A DNA stretch of 64,000 nucleotides from Nitrospirota bacterium (GCA_016207885.1 JACQZE010000006.1:1-64000), one strand, 5' to 3'. Shown: positions 16,715 to 25,424, counted from the stretch's first letter. The notes: a model not told the origin generated them from the sequence alone. Numbers and translations: made by a program.

Positions 16715-17923
16715 TTAATCATCCGCCTTTTCAAATTTATAAGTACGCCGCACATTGCTTATTAACCCCTGCGGCCTGAATACCATCATGATGACAAGCA
16801 CAGCGCCGAAGACTATCATCCTGTATTCAGAGAAAGCCCTCAGGTACTCCGGCAGGAGTATAAGAATTAAAGCCGCTGTGATAACCCCGACTATCGAGCC
16901 CATACCGCCGAGCACTACGATGCACAAGATTATCGCTGATTCATGAAATGTGAAGCTGGCAGGATTTATAAATGTCGTCTTTGCCGCGAACATCACTCCC
17001 ATCATGCCCGCCCATGTCGCGCCGAGGGCGAATGCAGAGAGTTTTGTCTTTGTCTTGTCTATGCCCATCGCCTGGCAGGCTGTCTCATCCTCCCGCAACG
17101 CAAGCCATGCCCTGCCTATGCGCGAGTCCGAAAGCCTGTTAACAACGATAATGGTAAAGACCGTAAGTCCGATCATCAGGAAGTAGATATATGTTGTCGT
17201 AGACTGAAGTGATAACTCAATGCCGAAGAAGGAAGGCCTCGGAATATTTGCTATCCCGCTCGGCCCGAATGAGAACGCATTCCAGTTCTCAAGTATCAAC
17301 CTTATGATCTCGCCGAAGCCGAGCGTCACTATCGCAAGGTAATCACCTCTCAGGCGAAGCACCGGAAATCCGAGCAGTATGCCGAAGAGAGCGCCAAGTA
17401 AGGCCCCGACAGGCAGGACGGTCCAGAAACCAAGTCCGAAGTGAAGATTAAGAAGCGCGTAACTGTAAGCGCCCACAGCGTAGAATGCAACATATCCGAG
17501 GTCAAGCAGACCGGCAAGCCCGACAACTATATTAAGTCCGAGCCCGAGCACAGCGTACATCAGCGCGGTGGTCAATATATTTACCTGATAAGTTGAAAAG
17601 AGGAATGGAAATAATGCGGTCAATAATATAAAAGCTATAACAGACGGGATAAAGAAAGCCGTCTTCTTGAATTTATAAAATATTGTAATACCTGCCGCCT
17701 CTCCTGATGCTTCACTTTGAACGTCCGCTTCTTTCCTCTTTATCATCCATCTCCATAGAAAAGATAATAAGAAGCTCCCTCCCCCGACAAACGCCATATT
17801 CCACCATCTCCATTCAATGGCATTCTCAAGCGGATTGACCCGTATCACCATAATGGGAAATGTCAGGAACATGAACCAAATGGATGCGAGAAGCGATCTT
17901 TTTATTTCAGTGATATTGATCAT
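16715..17923 (-). CDS. livM: Branched-chain amino-acid ABC transporter permease LivM
   Basis: A 402-residue inner-membrane permease. About ten hydrophobic helices, including an N-terminal extension of about 90 residues (first helix ISSL-like WFMFLTFPIMVI, then a basic loop RWMIKRKEAD) before the core. Family features: YAVLGLGLNIVVGLAGLLDLGYVAFYAVGAY, the coupling loop with GEIIRLILENW and EDETACQAMGID, and IVVLGGMGSIVGV. It pairs with LivH. Twelve bases separate its start from the livH stop. Confidence 0.94.
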   Translation of the reverse strand: MINITEIKRSLLASIWFMFLTFPIMVIRVNPLENAIEWRWWNMAFVGGGSFLLSFLWRWMIKRKEADVQSEASGEAAGITIFYKFKKTAFFIPSVIAFILLTALFPFLFSTYQVNILTTALMYAVLGLGLNIVVGLAGLLDLGYVAFYAVGAYSYALLNLHFGLGFWTVLPVGALLGALFGILLGFPVLRLRGDYLAIVTLGFGEIIRLILENWNAFSFGPSGIANIPRPSFFGIELSLQSTTTYIYFLMIGLTVFTIIVVNRLSDSRIGRAWLALREDETACQAMGIDKTKTKLSAFALGATWAGMMGVMFAAKTTFINPASFTFHESAIILCIVVLGGMGSIVGVITAALILILLPEYLRAFSEYRMIVFGAVLVIMMVFRPQGLISNVRRTYKFEKADD

Positions 17924-17935
17924 TTATTTAATTTT

Positions 17936-18838
17936 TCATACCTTCTGCGAACCTGATTTCCCGAGTATCCCCGCGGGCCTGAATATGAGAACCAGAACCA
18001 GCAGGGCGAATGCGAATACATCTTCATAGTCGCTTGATACATATCCTGTCGCAAGGCTCTCGACCCATCCGAGGAAGAAGCCGCCCAGGACAGCGCCCGG
18101 AATGCTTCCGATACCGCCGAGCACGGCAGCTGTGAACGCCTTGATGCCGACTATAAATCCTATGTTGAAATTTATCTGCCCTATATGGGATGCGATAAGC
18201 ACCCCGCCGATAGCTGCAAGTGAAGAACCGATAATGAATGTTATCGAGATTATCCTGTTCACATCTACGCCGGCAAGCATCGCCATCTTCTTGTCCTGTG
18301 CAGTAGCTCGCATAGCCATCCCGATCTTCGTATATTTAATGACGAGTGTAAGTATCAGCATGACCACAGTTGTGGTGATGAGTATGGCAAGCTCTGCCGA
18401 GCTGAATATATGCTCATAATTCTCCATGAACTTGAACTCAGGTATGAGCGACGGAAAAGGGAGAAAGTCAGATGTCTGGGCAAGGCGCACATAATTCTGC
18501 AGAAATACAGACATCCCTATCGCGCTGATAAGCGGTGAAAGCCTGGGCGCGCTGCGAAGAGGTTTATAAGCTATCTTCTCAATCGTAAATCCGTAAGCGG
18601 ATGAGTATATGACAGCTGCTGCAGAAGCGAGAAATAGAATGGATATCTCATTAAAACCCAAGACAGTTAGGACGCTCGCGATGATAAGCGCAGTGAAGGC
18701 GCCGATCATGTATATCTCGCCATGCGCAAAATTGATCAGCTCAATAATGCCGTACACCATCGTGTACCCGAGAGCGATAAGCGCGTATATGCTCCCGCGC
18801 GTCAGCCCGCCGAGCAGAAGCTCAAAGAAGTATTCCAT
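17936..18838 (-). CDS. livH: Branched-chain amino-acid ABC transporter permease LivH
   Basis: A 300-residue permease with about eight helices. Family motifs: LTRGSIYALIALGYTMVYGIIELINFAHGEIYMIGAF at the N-terminus, KMAMLAGVDVNRIISITF in the coupling loop, and AAVLGGIGSIPGAVLGGF. GGGAGG lies immediately before the ATG. It would normally follow livK directly; here a plus-strand insert of three genes (18947-20467) separates them. A TATAAT-like element at 18868-18873 (minus strand) could be part of a separate promoter, though its -35 is weak. Confidence 0.94.
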   Translation of the reverse strand: MEYFFELLLGGLTRGSIYALIALGYTMVYGIIELINFAHGEIYMIGAFTALIIASVLTVLGFNEISILFLASAAAVIYSSAYGFTIEKIAYKPLRSAPRLSPLISAIGMSVFLQNYVRLAQTSDFLPFPSLIPEFKFMENYEHIFSSAELAILITTTVVMLILTLVIKYTKIGMAMRATAQDKKMAMLAGVDVNRIISITFIIGSSLAAIGGVLIASHIGQINFNIGFIVGIKAFTAAVLGGIGSIPGAVLGGFFLGWVESLATGYVSSDYEDVFAFALLVLVLIFRPAGILGKSGSQKV

Positions 18839-18946
18839 AACCTCCCTGCACCAGATTGAATTTCAGTATTATATCACGATGTAAACCGGATGATGTTTCA
18901 CTTTATTCCCATACAATCTGAACCCTCGCTGTGATAAGATTTAAAT

Positions 18947-19690
18947 ATGAAGATCAGGGAGATCACCGCAAAGAGTATCCTTTCTAAATCACAAATCTAT
19001 GACTACGCAATAAACCCATATGTTGGATGCGCGCATAACTGCGCTTACTGCTACGCCAAGTTCATGAAGAGGTTCACCGGCCATACCGAGCCCTGGGGGG
19101 ATTTTGTCGATGTAAAGATAAACGCCCCTGAACTTCTGGCAAAAGAGATTAAGAAGAAAAAGATCGGCCGCGTCTGGATAAGCGGCGTCTGCGATGCCTA
19201 TCAGCCTCTTGAGAAAAAGTATATGATCACGAAGCAATGCCTATACATCCTCGCTGAGAACAACTGGCCTTTTACCATTCAGACCAAGTCCCCGCTTGTA
19301 CTCAGAGATATTGAGATACTGAAGAGAGCAGGCGATGCCGAGGTCGGTTTCACAATAACAACTGCCGATGACAAGATTAGAAAGATATTCGAGCCCGGCG
19401 CCCCGCCCATTAATAAGAGGATAGAGGCATTGGCAGAACTTCACTCCGCAGGGATCAAAACCTTTGCCATGATAGCGCCGATTCTGCCGGGCGCTGCGGG
19501 GCTGGTCAGCAAATTAACGGGCAAAGTGGATAATGTGCTCATAGACAGACTGAACTATCATTACGCTGACAGGTTATTCAAAGCACACGGGATGATGTGG
19601 GCGATGGAGGATGGTTGTTTCCTGAAGACGGGGAAAGAGTTAATGAAAGGATTTAAAAAAGAAGGAATCCCATGTGAGATGCTTTTTTGA
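18947..19690 (+). CDS. Radical SAM protein, SPL (spore photoproduct lyase-like) family
   Basis: A 247-residue radical SAM enzyme. The cluster motif is GCAHNCAYCYAKFM (CxxxCxxC), preceded by NPYVGC as in SplB/COG1533 proteins. Further features: RVWISGVCDAYQPLEKKY and GFTITTADDKIRKIFEPGAPP, the latter matching the family's SAM-binding beta-barrel. Shorter than true spore photoproduct lyase (about 340) and typical of the SPL-like subfamily of unknown substrate. Plus strand, divergent from livH, with no clear Shine-Dalgarno. Function beyond radical chemistry is undetermined. Confidence 0.87.
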   Translation: MKIREITAKSILSKSQIYDYAINPYVGCAHNCAYCYAKFMKRFTGHTEPWGDFVDVKINAPELLAKEIKKKKIGRVWISGVCDAYQPLEKKYMITKQCLYILAENNWPFTIQTKSPLVLRDIEILKRAGDAEVGFTITTADDKIRKIFEPGAPPINKRIEALAELHSAGIKTFAMIAPILPGAAGLVSKLTGKVDNVLIDRLNYHYADRLFKAHGMMWAMEDGCFLKTGKELMKGFKKEGIPCEMLF

Positions 19691-19751
19691 TTTGATTCAT
19701 ATTTATTGTCATCCCTCTTCCTTACGTCATTCTCGTGCTTACGAAGGCACT

Positions 19752-19780
19752 TTGACAACCTTATATATCTGATATACAAT
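19752..19780 (+). promoter_or_regulatory. Promoter and candidate operator of the toxin-antitoxin pair
   Basis: TTGACA at 19752-19757 and TACAAT at 19775-19780, 17 bp apart, is a near-consensus sigma-70 promoter 38 bp upstream of the antitoxin ATG. The odd-centred palindrome TATATC-T-GATATA (19764-19776) sits in the spacer and touches the -10. That is where an autoregulating ribbon-helix-helix antitoxin would bind. Confidence 0.7.
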
Positions 19781-19817
19781 ATATACAAAAGATACAAATT
19801 ATATCAGGAGGAAAGAT

Positions 19818-20066
19818 ATGTCAACTCAGATGATCATAAGGATAGACGATGAGGTCAAGAGCAGGCTTAATAAGCTTGCCAGGATAGAAGGCAAGACTAC
19901 AAGCGAGGTGGTACGGGAGCTTATAGAAGAGCGTATAAAGGAACGCGACATCGGCGCATATGTTGAGGACCTTTGGAGCAGGATCGGAATTAAATTGAGA
20001 TCAAAAGGAGTAACGCCCTCGACGATAAATAAGGCGATTAAGGCATCGCGGAAGAAACTGGCATGA
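19818..20066 (+). CDS. Ribbon-helix-helix antitoxin
   Basis: An 82-residue CopG/RHH-type DNA-binding protein: MSTQMIIRIDDEVKSRLNKLA with the beta-strand MIIRID, then a helix-turn-helix segment KTTSEVVRELIEERIKE. The C-terminal tail (STINKAIKASRKKLA) is basic and would contact the toxin. Shine-Dalgarno AGGAGG is 6-8 bp upstream. ATGA overlap (20063-20066) with the PIN toxin is typical of type II modules. It likely represses its own promoter through the TATATC palindrome. Confidence 0.88.
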   Translation: MSTQMIIRIDDEVKSRLNKLARIEGKTTSEVVRELIEERIKERDIGAYVEDLWSRIGIKLRSKGVTPSTINKAIKASRKKLA

Positions 20067-20467
20067 GGGTTGTTATTGATACAAACATCTTTGTCTCATC
20101 TTTTTTCGGCGGGAATCCAAAGAAGATAACAGACTTTTGGAAGAATGAAAAGATAACACTCTGCCTGTCTCATGCAATTTTAAATGAATATATAGACGTG
20201 CTTCACAGGATCGGCCTTAAGGACGAACAAGAACTTGAGGAACTGTTATCCCTTTTCTCAAGAGGTTTCAACATTCTGTTTACTACGAAAACACCAAAAA
20301 TAAAGATTGTTATGAATGATCCTGATGATGATAAGTTCATCGAATGCGCTGCGGCATTAAAGGCAGATGTTGTTATATCCGGGGATAAAGAAGTCCTTGC
20401 AGTAAAGGAATACATGGGTATCAGGATATTGACACCAAAGCAGTTTTTGAAAAACTATCAGGGTTAG
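20063..20467 (+). CDS. PIN-domain toxin (putative RNase)
   Basis: A 134-residue PIN-domain protein of the COG1569 type. Acidic active-site residues: VIDTNIF (D6), LNEYIDVL (Glu), DPDDDKFIECA (Asp cluster) and ISGDKEVL (Asp). PIN toxins are Mg-dependent ribonucleases, often cleaving tRNA or mRNA; the target here is unknown. Paired with the upstream RHH antitoxin and convergent with livK, whose stop is 13 bp away. Confidence 0.9.
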   Translation: MRVVIDTNIFVSSFFGGNPKKITDFWKNEKITLCLSHAILNEYIDVLHRIGLKDEQELEELLSLFSRGFNILFTTKTPKIKIVMNDPDDDKFIECAAALKADVVISGDKEVLAVKEYMGIRILTPKQFLKNYQG

Positions 20468-20479
20468 TTAAATCCCGCC

Positions 20480-21610
20480 CTACTTAACTTCCTCATACCC
20501 CCCCTTATTCACCTTATACATCGAGAAGCCGACACCCACTGCGTCGCCTCGTTCATCAAAGCGTATCCTCCCGAGCGGAGTATCAACAAACTCAGTTCTC
20601 AGTGCTTTTGTGACCGCTGCATAATCTGTGGAGCCTGCCTTTTGGATGGCGTTCATAAGCGCCTGTGTCGCTGCATATGCATTCAGAAAAAATGCGCCGG
20701 GGTCTGTTCCATACGCTGCCTTATGGTCGCTGTTTGCCTTGAGCGCGAGCGGGTTCTTTGAGACATCCTTCGGGCCTGTAGCGTAAACTCCCTCTGCGTA
20801 CTGCCCTGCGACCTTGATGAATGTGTCATCCTTTACGCCGTCGTCAGAGATGAAGTATGTATTCATCTTCTTCTTTCTCATGAGCGTGACGATCTTTGAA
20901 GCCTCGGGGTGGTAACCGCCGAATATGACAGCTTCAGCGCCTGAACGTTTGATCTTCTGTACAACAGCGGAGTAGTCGACCGCGCCCGGAGTAATGCCTT
21001 CAAACAGCACGACCTCTGCTTTGCCTGAATCCTCAAGGAACTTCTTTGCGAACTCTGCAAGCCCCTTGCCGTAATCTCCCTTGTCATGAAGCACGGCTAT
21101 CTTCTTTACCTTAAGCGTATTGAGAGCAAAATCAACCTCAAGCTTTGCCTGCGCGTCATCAGATGCTATTGTGCGGAAGAAGTTGGGATAGTCGCCGCTC
21201 TGCGTGAGCGGAGGGTTGGTGGCGGACGGAGACATAAGAACTATCTTAGAATCTCTGTATATCCCAAGCGCTGCCTTTGTGGCGCCGCTGCATATATGCC
21301 CCATCACAACATCCGCATGCAGAGAGATCAGCTTTGCCGCTGTGTTGGCAGCAATCTCAGGTTTGCACACATCATCTTCGATCAACAGCTCAACCTTTCT
21401 GCCGAGTACCCCGCCTTTTGCATTTATATCCTTGATAACAAGTTCAGCAGCATTTACAGACGGCAGTCCGTATGAAGCAAGGTCGCCGCTGTGAGCGCCG
21501 GCTATGCCGAGCTTTATGCTCTCGGCGGTATATGCTGATGAAGAGAGGCTTAAATAGGCAAAAATTAGAACTGCAAAAGCGAAAGAAAACCTGATGAAAA
21601 GCTTCCTCAT
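20480..21610 (-). CDS. livK: Branched-chain amino-acid ABC transporter substrate-binding protein
   Basis: A 376-residue periplasmic binding protein with an N-terminal signal peptide ending near SSSAYTAES. Family features: IKLGIAGAHSGDLASYGLPSVNAAELVIKDINAKGGVLGRKVELLIEDD, and GHICSGATKAALGIYRDSKIVLMSPSATNP lining the ligand pocket. It delivers leucine-type amino acids or related amides to LivHM. AAGGAG lies about 11 bp before the ATG. It shares strand with livH but is separated from it by the radical SAM and toxin-antitoxin insert. Confidence 0.93.
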   Translation of the reverse strand: MRKLFIRFSFAFAVLIFAYLSLSSSAYTAESIKLGIAGAHSGDLASYGLPSVNAAELVIKDINAKGGVLGRKVELLIEDDVCKPEIAANTAAKLISLHADVVMGHICSGATKAALGIYRDSKIVLMSPSATNPPLTQSGDYPNFFRTIASDDAQAKLEVDFALNTLKVKKIAVLHDKGDYGKGLAEFAKKFLEDSGKAEVVLFEGITPGAVDYSAVVQKIKRSGAEAVIFGGYHPEASKIVTLMRKKKMNTYFISDDGVKDDTFIKVAGQYAEGVYATGPKDVSKNPLALKANSDHKAAYGTDPGAFFLNAYAATQALMNAIQKAGSTDYAAVTKALRTEFVDTPLGRIRFDERGDAVGVGFSMYKVNKGGYEEVK

Positions 21611-21735
21611 AATAATGATATCTCCTTGTTTTTATTGCTTTTAGTAAATAATTATGAAGAAGTGAATGATAAAAGTCAAACACTATGAAGAACGGTTCTG
21701 TTATAATTTTAAAGATTTTTTCAAGGAGAGCAATA

Positions 21736-22113
21736 TTGACCAAGATAATTATTGTTGGTTCCGGCGGTTTTTTGGGCTCTGTCGCAAGGTATCTGCTCAG
21801 CGGCTGGGTTTATGACACCATGCCCTTTGCAGGATTTCCTTACGGCACGCTCGTGGTCAATGTGCTTGGATGCCTTGTAATAGGTTTTTTAGGCGGGCTT
21901 GCCGAGGCAAGAAATGTATTGGGGCCGGAGATCCGCCTCTTCCTGTTTATCGGATTCCTCGGCGGCTTCACGACCTTCTCGACATTCGGCCATGAGACGA
22001 TGGCGCTCTTCCGCGATGCTGAAAATATAAAAGCCTTTGCAAATATCATTTTTCATATTACAATCTGTCTATCCGCAGTCTGGATCGGCAATGCGATATC
22101 ACGCGCTATTTAA
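21736..22113 (+). CDS. crcB: Fluoride channel Fluc/CrcB
   Basis: A 125-residue membrane protein with four helices. A TTG start at 21736 is inferred because AAGGAG lies 7 bp upstream and the product then begins TKIIIVGSGGFLGSVARYLLS as in the family. Longer in-frame ATG starts lack a site. Signatures: GTLVVNVLGCLVIGFLGG (the pore Asn) and GFLGGFTTFSTFGHE (Phe-box and Thr). Exports fluoride as a dual-topology dimer. I looked for a fluoride riboswitch upstream and saw none. Likely cotranscribed with the DUF190 gene 11 bp downstream. Confidence 0.92.
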   Translation: MTKIIIVGSGGFLGSVARYLLSGWVYDTMPFAGFPYGTLVVNVLGCLVIGFLGGLAEARNVLGPEIRLFLFIGFLGGFTTFSTFGHETMALFRDAENIKAFANIIFHITICLSAVWIGNAISRAI

Positions 22114-22124
22114 GGAGGAATGTG

Positions 22125-22466
22125 ATGGAACTTACAGAGACAGGGCATCTGCTGCGAATCTTCATAGGCGAGAGCGACAAGCATGAAGGCATACCGCTTT
22201 ATGAATGGATAGTGAGGATGGCGCGTGAGAGCGGGCTTGCTGGCGCGACCGTGCTTAGAGGGCTTGAAGGGTTCGGCGCCCACAGCAGGCTTCATACCGC
22301 CAAGATACTGAGGCTTTCAAGCGACCTGCCGATAGTGGTTGAGTTAATAGATACCGCTGAAAAGATAGAAGAGTTCCTGCCGATGATAGACGGCGCTGTG
22401 AAGGAAGGGCTTGCGACGGTTGAAAAGGTCGGCATCAGATTTTACAGAAGCGGCGAGCGGCTGTAG
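22125..22466 (+). CDS. DUF190 family protein
   Basis: A 113-residue PII-like alpha/beta protein of the DUF190 family: RIFIGESDKHEGIPLYEWIVRMARESGLAGATVLRGLEGFG, then IVVELIDTAEKIEEFLPMID. AAGGAGG at 22112-22118 favours the ATG at 22125 over the GTG at 22122. DUF190 genes commonly follow crcB, which suggests a regulatory or accessory role in fluoride resistance; the biochemical activity is not established. Confidence 0.9.
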   Translation: MELTETGHLLRIFIGESDKHEGIPLYEWIVRMARESGLAGATVLRGLEGFGAHSRLHTAKILRLSSDLPIVVELIDTAEKIEEFLPMIDGAVKEGLATVEKVGIRFYRSGERL

Positions 22467-22473
22467 TTCTTCC

Positions 22474-22968
22474 CTACTTCTCTTTGCTTCCTCTGTACCT
22501 TATCTGAAGATTGTCAGGGATAATATTATTTGCGGCATCCACTACCTTCAGCAGATAAGGAAGAGTCACAGACTTCTTTAACACATCGCTCTCTGACTGC
22601 ACGAATGTTGAGATAACCCCTGCGATAACCGAGACTATCAGAAGGCCTTTAAGAAATCCGAGCCCGCCTCCTGCGATGCGGTTAGCCCAGCTTAGCCCGA
22701 CTGCTTCCATAAACCTGTCTATCAGCTTTGAGCTTAACGCGGCAAGGATGATGCAGAAGATAAAAATAGAAAGAAAGATGACTATTCTCGCGGCGCTGTT
22801 ATCCGGCCCGAAGAAATAGTTTGTGACAGGTTCATACAGTTTTACCGAAAGAAGATATCCCGCAACGATACCGACGATAGAGAACACCTGCTTCACAAGG
22901 CCTTTGATAATGCCTGATGCAATAGTGACCCCCATTATTACAAGAATGACTATGTCGAATGAGTTCAT
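22474..22968 (-). CDS. cvpA: CvpA family membrane protein
   Basis: A 164-residue inner-membrane protein with four helices: FDIVILVIMGVTIASGIIKGLVKQ, then helices near 30-45, 60-82 and 100-122 (GGLGFLKGLLIVSVI). The C-terminal segment is polar. The pattern and the Gly-rich LGFLKGLL match CvpA/colicin V production proteins, whose role is linked to the envelope but is undefined. ATGA overlap with thiE places it at the end of the 22474-30570 gene run. Confidence 0.88.
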   Translation of the reverse strand: MNSFDIVILVIMGVTIASGIIKGLVKQVFSIVGIVAGYLLSVKLYEPVTNYFFGPDNSAARIVIFLSIFIFCIILAALSSKLIDRFMEAVGLSWANRIAGGGLGFLKGLLIVSVIAGVISTFVQSESDVLKKSVTLPYLLKVVDAANNIIPDNLQIRYRGSKEK

Positions 22969-23606
22969 AAGATCACTGTGTGATTTTTGATAGCTGATAA
23001 GAAGATGACCACATTCTTTTTTATATCTCCTCTGAGTATGGCTGAGCCGACCGCAACTGCGTCAGCGCCTGAACTTAATAACTTTGCCGCAGTATCAGGT
23101 GTGATGCCGCCGATGGCGGCTATGGGAATTGAAACATTCCTTCTGACATCTTCCAGCATCTTCAGCCCCTTCGGCCTGCCTGCGTCTTTTGTGGATGTGT
23201 GGAATACGGGGCCGAAGCCGATATAATCTGCGCCTTCTTCCTGCGCCTTCAGAGCCTGCTTTACTGAATGCGTGGATATGCCGATGATCTTTCTTTTGCC
23301 TAATATCTTTCTTGCCTCTTTCACAGGCATATCATCCTGCCCCAGATGAACTCCGTCGGCATCAACGGCAAGTGCCATGTCTATATAGTCGTTGATGATG
23401 AATGTAGCGTTATAACTGCGGGTAAGGGTTCTGATTGATACTGCTTCAGAAAATATCTCTTTTTTGCTGAGGCGCTTTTCTCTGAGCTGAATTACTCTCA
23501 CTCCTGCTGAGAGCGCCGTCTTCGCGATCTCTGAATGCGAGATGCAGGCTGTATCCCTGTCTGAGATGAGGTATAACGCACGTTCTTTATTGAAGTGTAT
23601 CTTCAA
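22965..23606 (-). CDS. thiE: Thiamine-phosphate synthase
   Basis: A 213-residue TIM-barrel enzyme joining HMP-PP and HET-P to thiamine phosphate. Motifs: VIQLREKRLS, FIINDYIDMALAVDADGVHLGQDDMP, IGISTHSVKQALKAQEEGADYIGFGPVFHTSTK and IAAIGGITPDTAAKLLSSGADAVAVGSAIL, covering the pyrimidine- and phosphate-binding sites. Overlaps accC by 20 bp and cvpA by 4 bp. No other thi genes are in the window. Confidence 0.95.
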   Translation of the reverse strand: MKIHFNKERALYLISDRDTACISHSEIAKTALSAGVRVIQLREKRLSKKEIFSEAVSIRTLTRSYNATFIINDYIDMALAVDADGVHLGQDDMPVKEARKILGKRKIIGISTHSVKQALKAQEEGADYIGFGPVFHTSTKDAGRPKGLKMLEDVRRNVSIPIAAIGGITPDTAAKLLSSGADAVAVGSAILRGDIKKNVVIFLSAIKNHTVIL

Positions 23607-24975
23607 CAGTATCAGTAATGAGCGGCTTCCTGGGGTTTAGGTTTTTCTCAAGAAAATCAGTATTAAAGTTTCCTGCGATAAATTCCGGATTTTCAAGTAT
23701 TTTGAGATGCAGAGGTATCGTCGTCTTGATGCCTTCTACAATGAATTCTTTGAGCGCGTTCCTGAGCTTGTTTATTGCATCGGCCCTGTCTCTGCCGTGA
23801 ACTATGAGCTTTGCTATGAGAGAATCATAGTGGGGCGGAACTGTCCAGCCTGTATATGCTGCTGTATCTACCCTTACTCCGCGGCCTCCCGGCGGGATGA
23901 AGAGCGTTATCTTGCCCGGTGACGGAATGAACTTCTCCGGGTCTTCGGCATTTATCCTGCACTCGATGCAATGGCCTGTAAATCTGATGTCAGACTGTTT
24001 ATAAGAAAGCGGAAGGCCTGCTGCAAGCTTTATCTGCTCTTTGATAATGTCAATGCCGGTCACCATCTCGGTCACTGGATGCTCCACCTGTACTCTGGTA
24101 TTTATCTCCATGAAGTAGATGCTTCCGTCCTTGTCATAGATAAATTCTATCGTCCCGGCATTTCTGTACTTGAAAGCCCTGGCAGCAGCGATCGCAGCCT
24201 GCCCTAACTTCGCAGTAAATGCTTTATCGGAAAAGATGAAAGGCGCCTCTTCAAGGAGCTTCTGATGCCTTCTCTGTATGGAGCAGTCACGCTCTCCGAG
24301 GTGTATTATCTTGCCTTTATTGTCAGCTAATATCTGTACCTCGATATGCTTCATCTCAGTGATGAACTTCTCTATGTAAAGCTCGCCGTTGCCGAATGCC
24401 GCAAGCGCTTCTTTCTGCGCTGTATGGAACATCTTCACCACCTCGCTCTCATCATTCACCACGCGCATGCCTTTGCCGCCGCCGCCTGCCGAGGCCTTTA
24501 TGATAAGAGGGAAGCCGATCTTCTTTGCCACTTCGACCGCGTCTTCTTCGCTCAGGACAGGGTTATCGCTTCCAGGAACTACAGGTACATTATGCTGCTT
24601 CATCAGCTGCCTTGCATTTGCCTTGTCGCCGCCAGCTCGGATATTTTTTGCTGACGGGCCTATGAATGTGATATTTGAGGCGTTGCATGCCTCAACAAAT
24701 TGGGCATTCTCCGCAAGGAAGCCATAGCCCGGATGAATTGCTTCGGAATCTGTGATCTCGGCAGCGGTTATGATCGCGGGAATATTGAGATAGCTGTGCG
24801 TGGAAGAGGCCGGGCCTATGCATACAGACTCGTCAGCGAGCCTTACATGAAGCGCGTTCCTGTCGGCGTCAGAGTATACTGCGGCAGTGCTTATGCCGAG
24901 CTCGCGGCAGGTCCTGATTATCCTTACTGCGATTTCGCCCCTGTTTGCTATTAAGACCTTATTGAAGAGTTTCAT
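23587..24975 (-). CDS. accC: Acetyl-CoA carboxylase, biotin carboxylase subunit
   Basis: A 462-residue ATP-grasp enzyme that carboxylates biotin on AccB. Motifs: KVLIANRGEIAVRIIRTCRELGI, HPGYGFLAENAQF, the glycine-rich loop KASAGGGGKGMRVV, the catalytic MEINTRVQVEHPVTEMVTG, and biotin-binding ARG-containing region near HCIECRINAEDP. Slightly longer than E. coli AccC (449). Overlaps accB by 4 bp, the normal accBC order. Provides malonyl-CoA for fatty-acid synthesis. Confidence 0.96.
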   Translation of the reverse strand: MKLFNKVLIANRGEIAVRIIRTCRELGISTAAVYSDADRNALHVRLADESVCIGPASSTHSYLNIPAIITAAEITDSEAIHPGYGFLAENAQFVEACNASNITFIGPSAKNIRAGGDKANARQLMKQHNVPVVPGSDNPVLSEEDAVEVAKKIGFPLIIKASAGGGGKGMRVVNDESEVVKMFHTAQKEALAAFGNGELYIEKFITEMKHIEVQILADNKGKIIHLGERDCSIQRRHQKLLEEAPFIFSDKAFTAKLGQAAIAAARAFKYRNAGTIEFIYDKDGSIYFMEINTRVQVEHPVTEMVTGIDIIKEQIKLAAGLPLSYKQSDIRFTGHCIECRINAEDPEKFIPSPGKITLFIPPGGRGVRVDTAAYTGWTVPPHYDSLIAKLIVHGRDRADAINKLRNALKEFIVEGIKTTIPLHLKILENPEFIAGNFNTDFLEKNLNPRKPLITDTVEDTLQ

Positions 24976-25424
24976 GAAAGGGGTTCGATGAGAAAGAGTG
25001 TCTCGCCGTATTCAACGGACTGGCCGTTTGAAGGGAGTATCTTCTTGATTATTCCGTTGGTATCGCTCTCTATCTCGTTCATGAGCTTCATGGCCTCAAC
25101 GATGCAGAGTATCTGGCCTTTTTCAACCTTGCTGCCTACCGTTACAAACGGAGGCGCATCGGGAGATGGAGCCGGATAGAAAAATCCAACAATGGGTGAT
25201 GTGACAGGGACAAGATTCTGTTCCGCAGCTGCCGCAGCTGCCGGTTTCTCAGGTTCAGGCGCTGCATGAAGGGCCGGCTGCATCATCGGCTGCACGGCTC
25301 CTGCAGGGCGAAGGTGGCTCTCTTTCTTGATCTTGCACTTTGTCCCGTCTTTTTCAAAGGAGAATTCCGTTACGTCTGTATCCTTCAGCAGGTCTATCAG
25401 TTTTTTTATTTCATCAAGTTCCAT
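24972..25424 (-). CDS. accB: Acetyl-CoA carboxylase biotin carboxyl carrier protein
   Basis: A 150-residue carrier. An N-terminal helical segment is followed by an Ala/Pro linker (about residues 41-70) and the C-terminal biotinyl domain with CIVEAMKLMNEIES, where K113 is the biotinylation site. The thumb sequence PAPSPDAPPFVTVG is also present, typical of acetyl-CoA carboxylase carriers. Its start overlaps the efp stop by one base. Confidence 0.96.
   Translation of the reverse strand: MELDEIKKLIDLLKDTDVTEFSFEKDGTKCKIKKESHLRPAGAVQPMMQPALHAAPEPEKPAAAAAAEQNLVPVTSPIVGFFYPAPSPDAPPFVTVGSKVEKGQILCIVEAMKLMNEIESDTNGIIKKILPSNGQSVEYGETLFLIEPLS

Noticed and set aside
19705-19750. GTCATTCTCGTGCTTACGAAGG as another hairpin repeat
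   Set aside because: It resembles the GTCATTCC family only at its start and cannot form a matching stem; perhaps a decayed copy, too weak to annotate.
21611-21735. Fluoride riboswitch upstream of crcB
   Set aside because: No recognisable pseudoknot-forming conserved segments were found by eye; the region is AT-rich and short.
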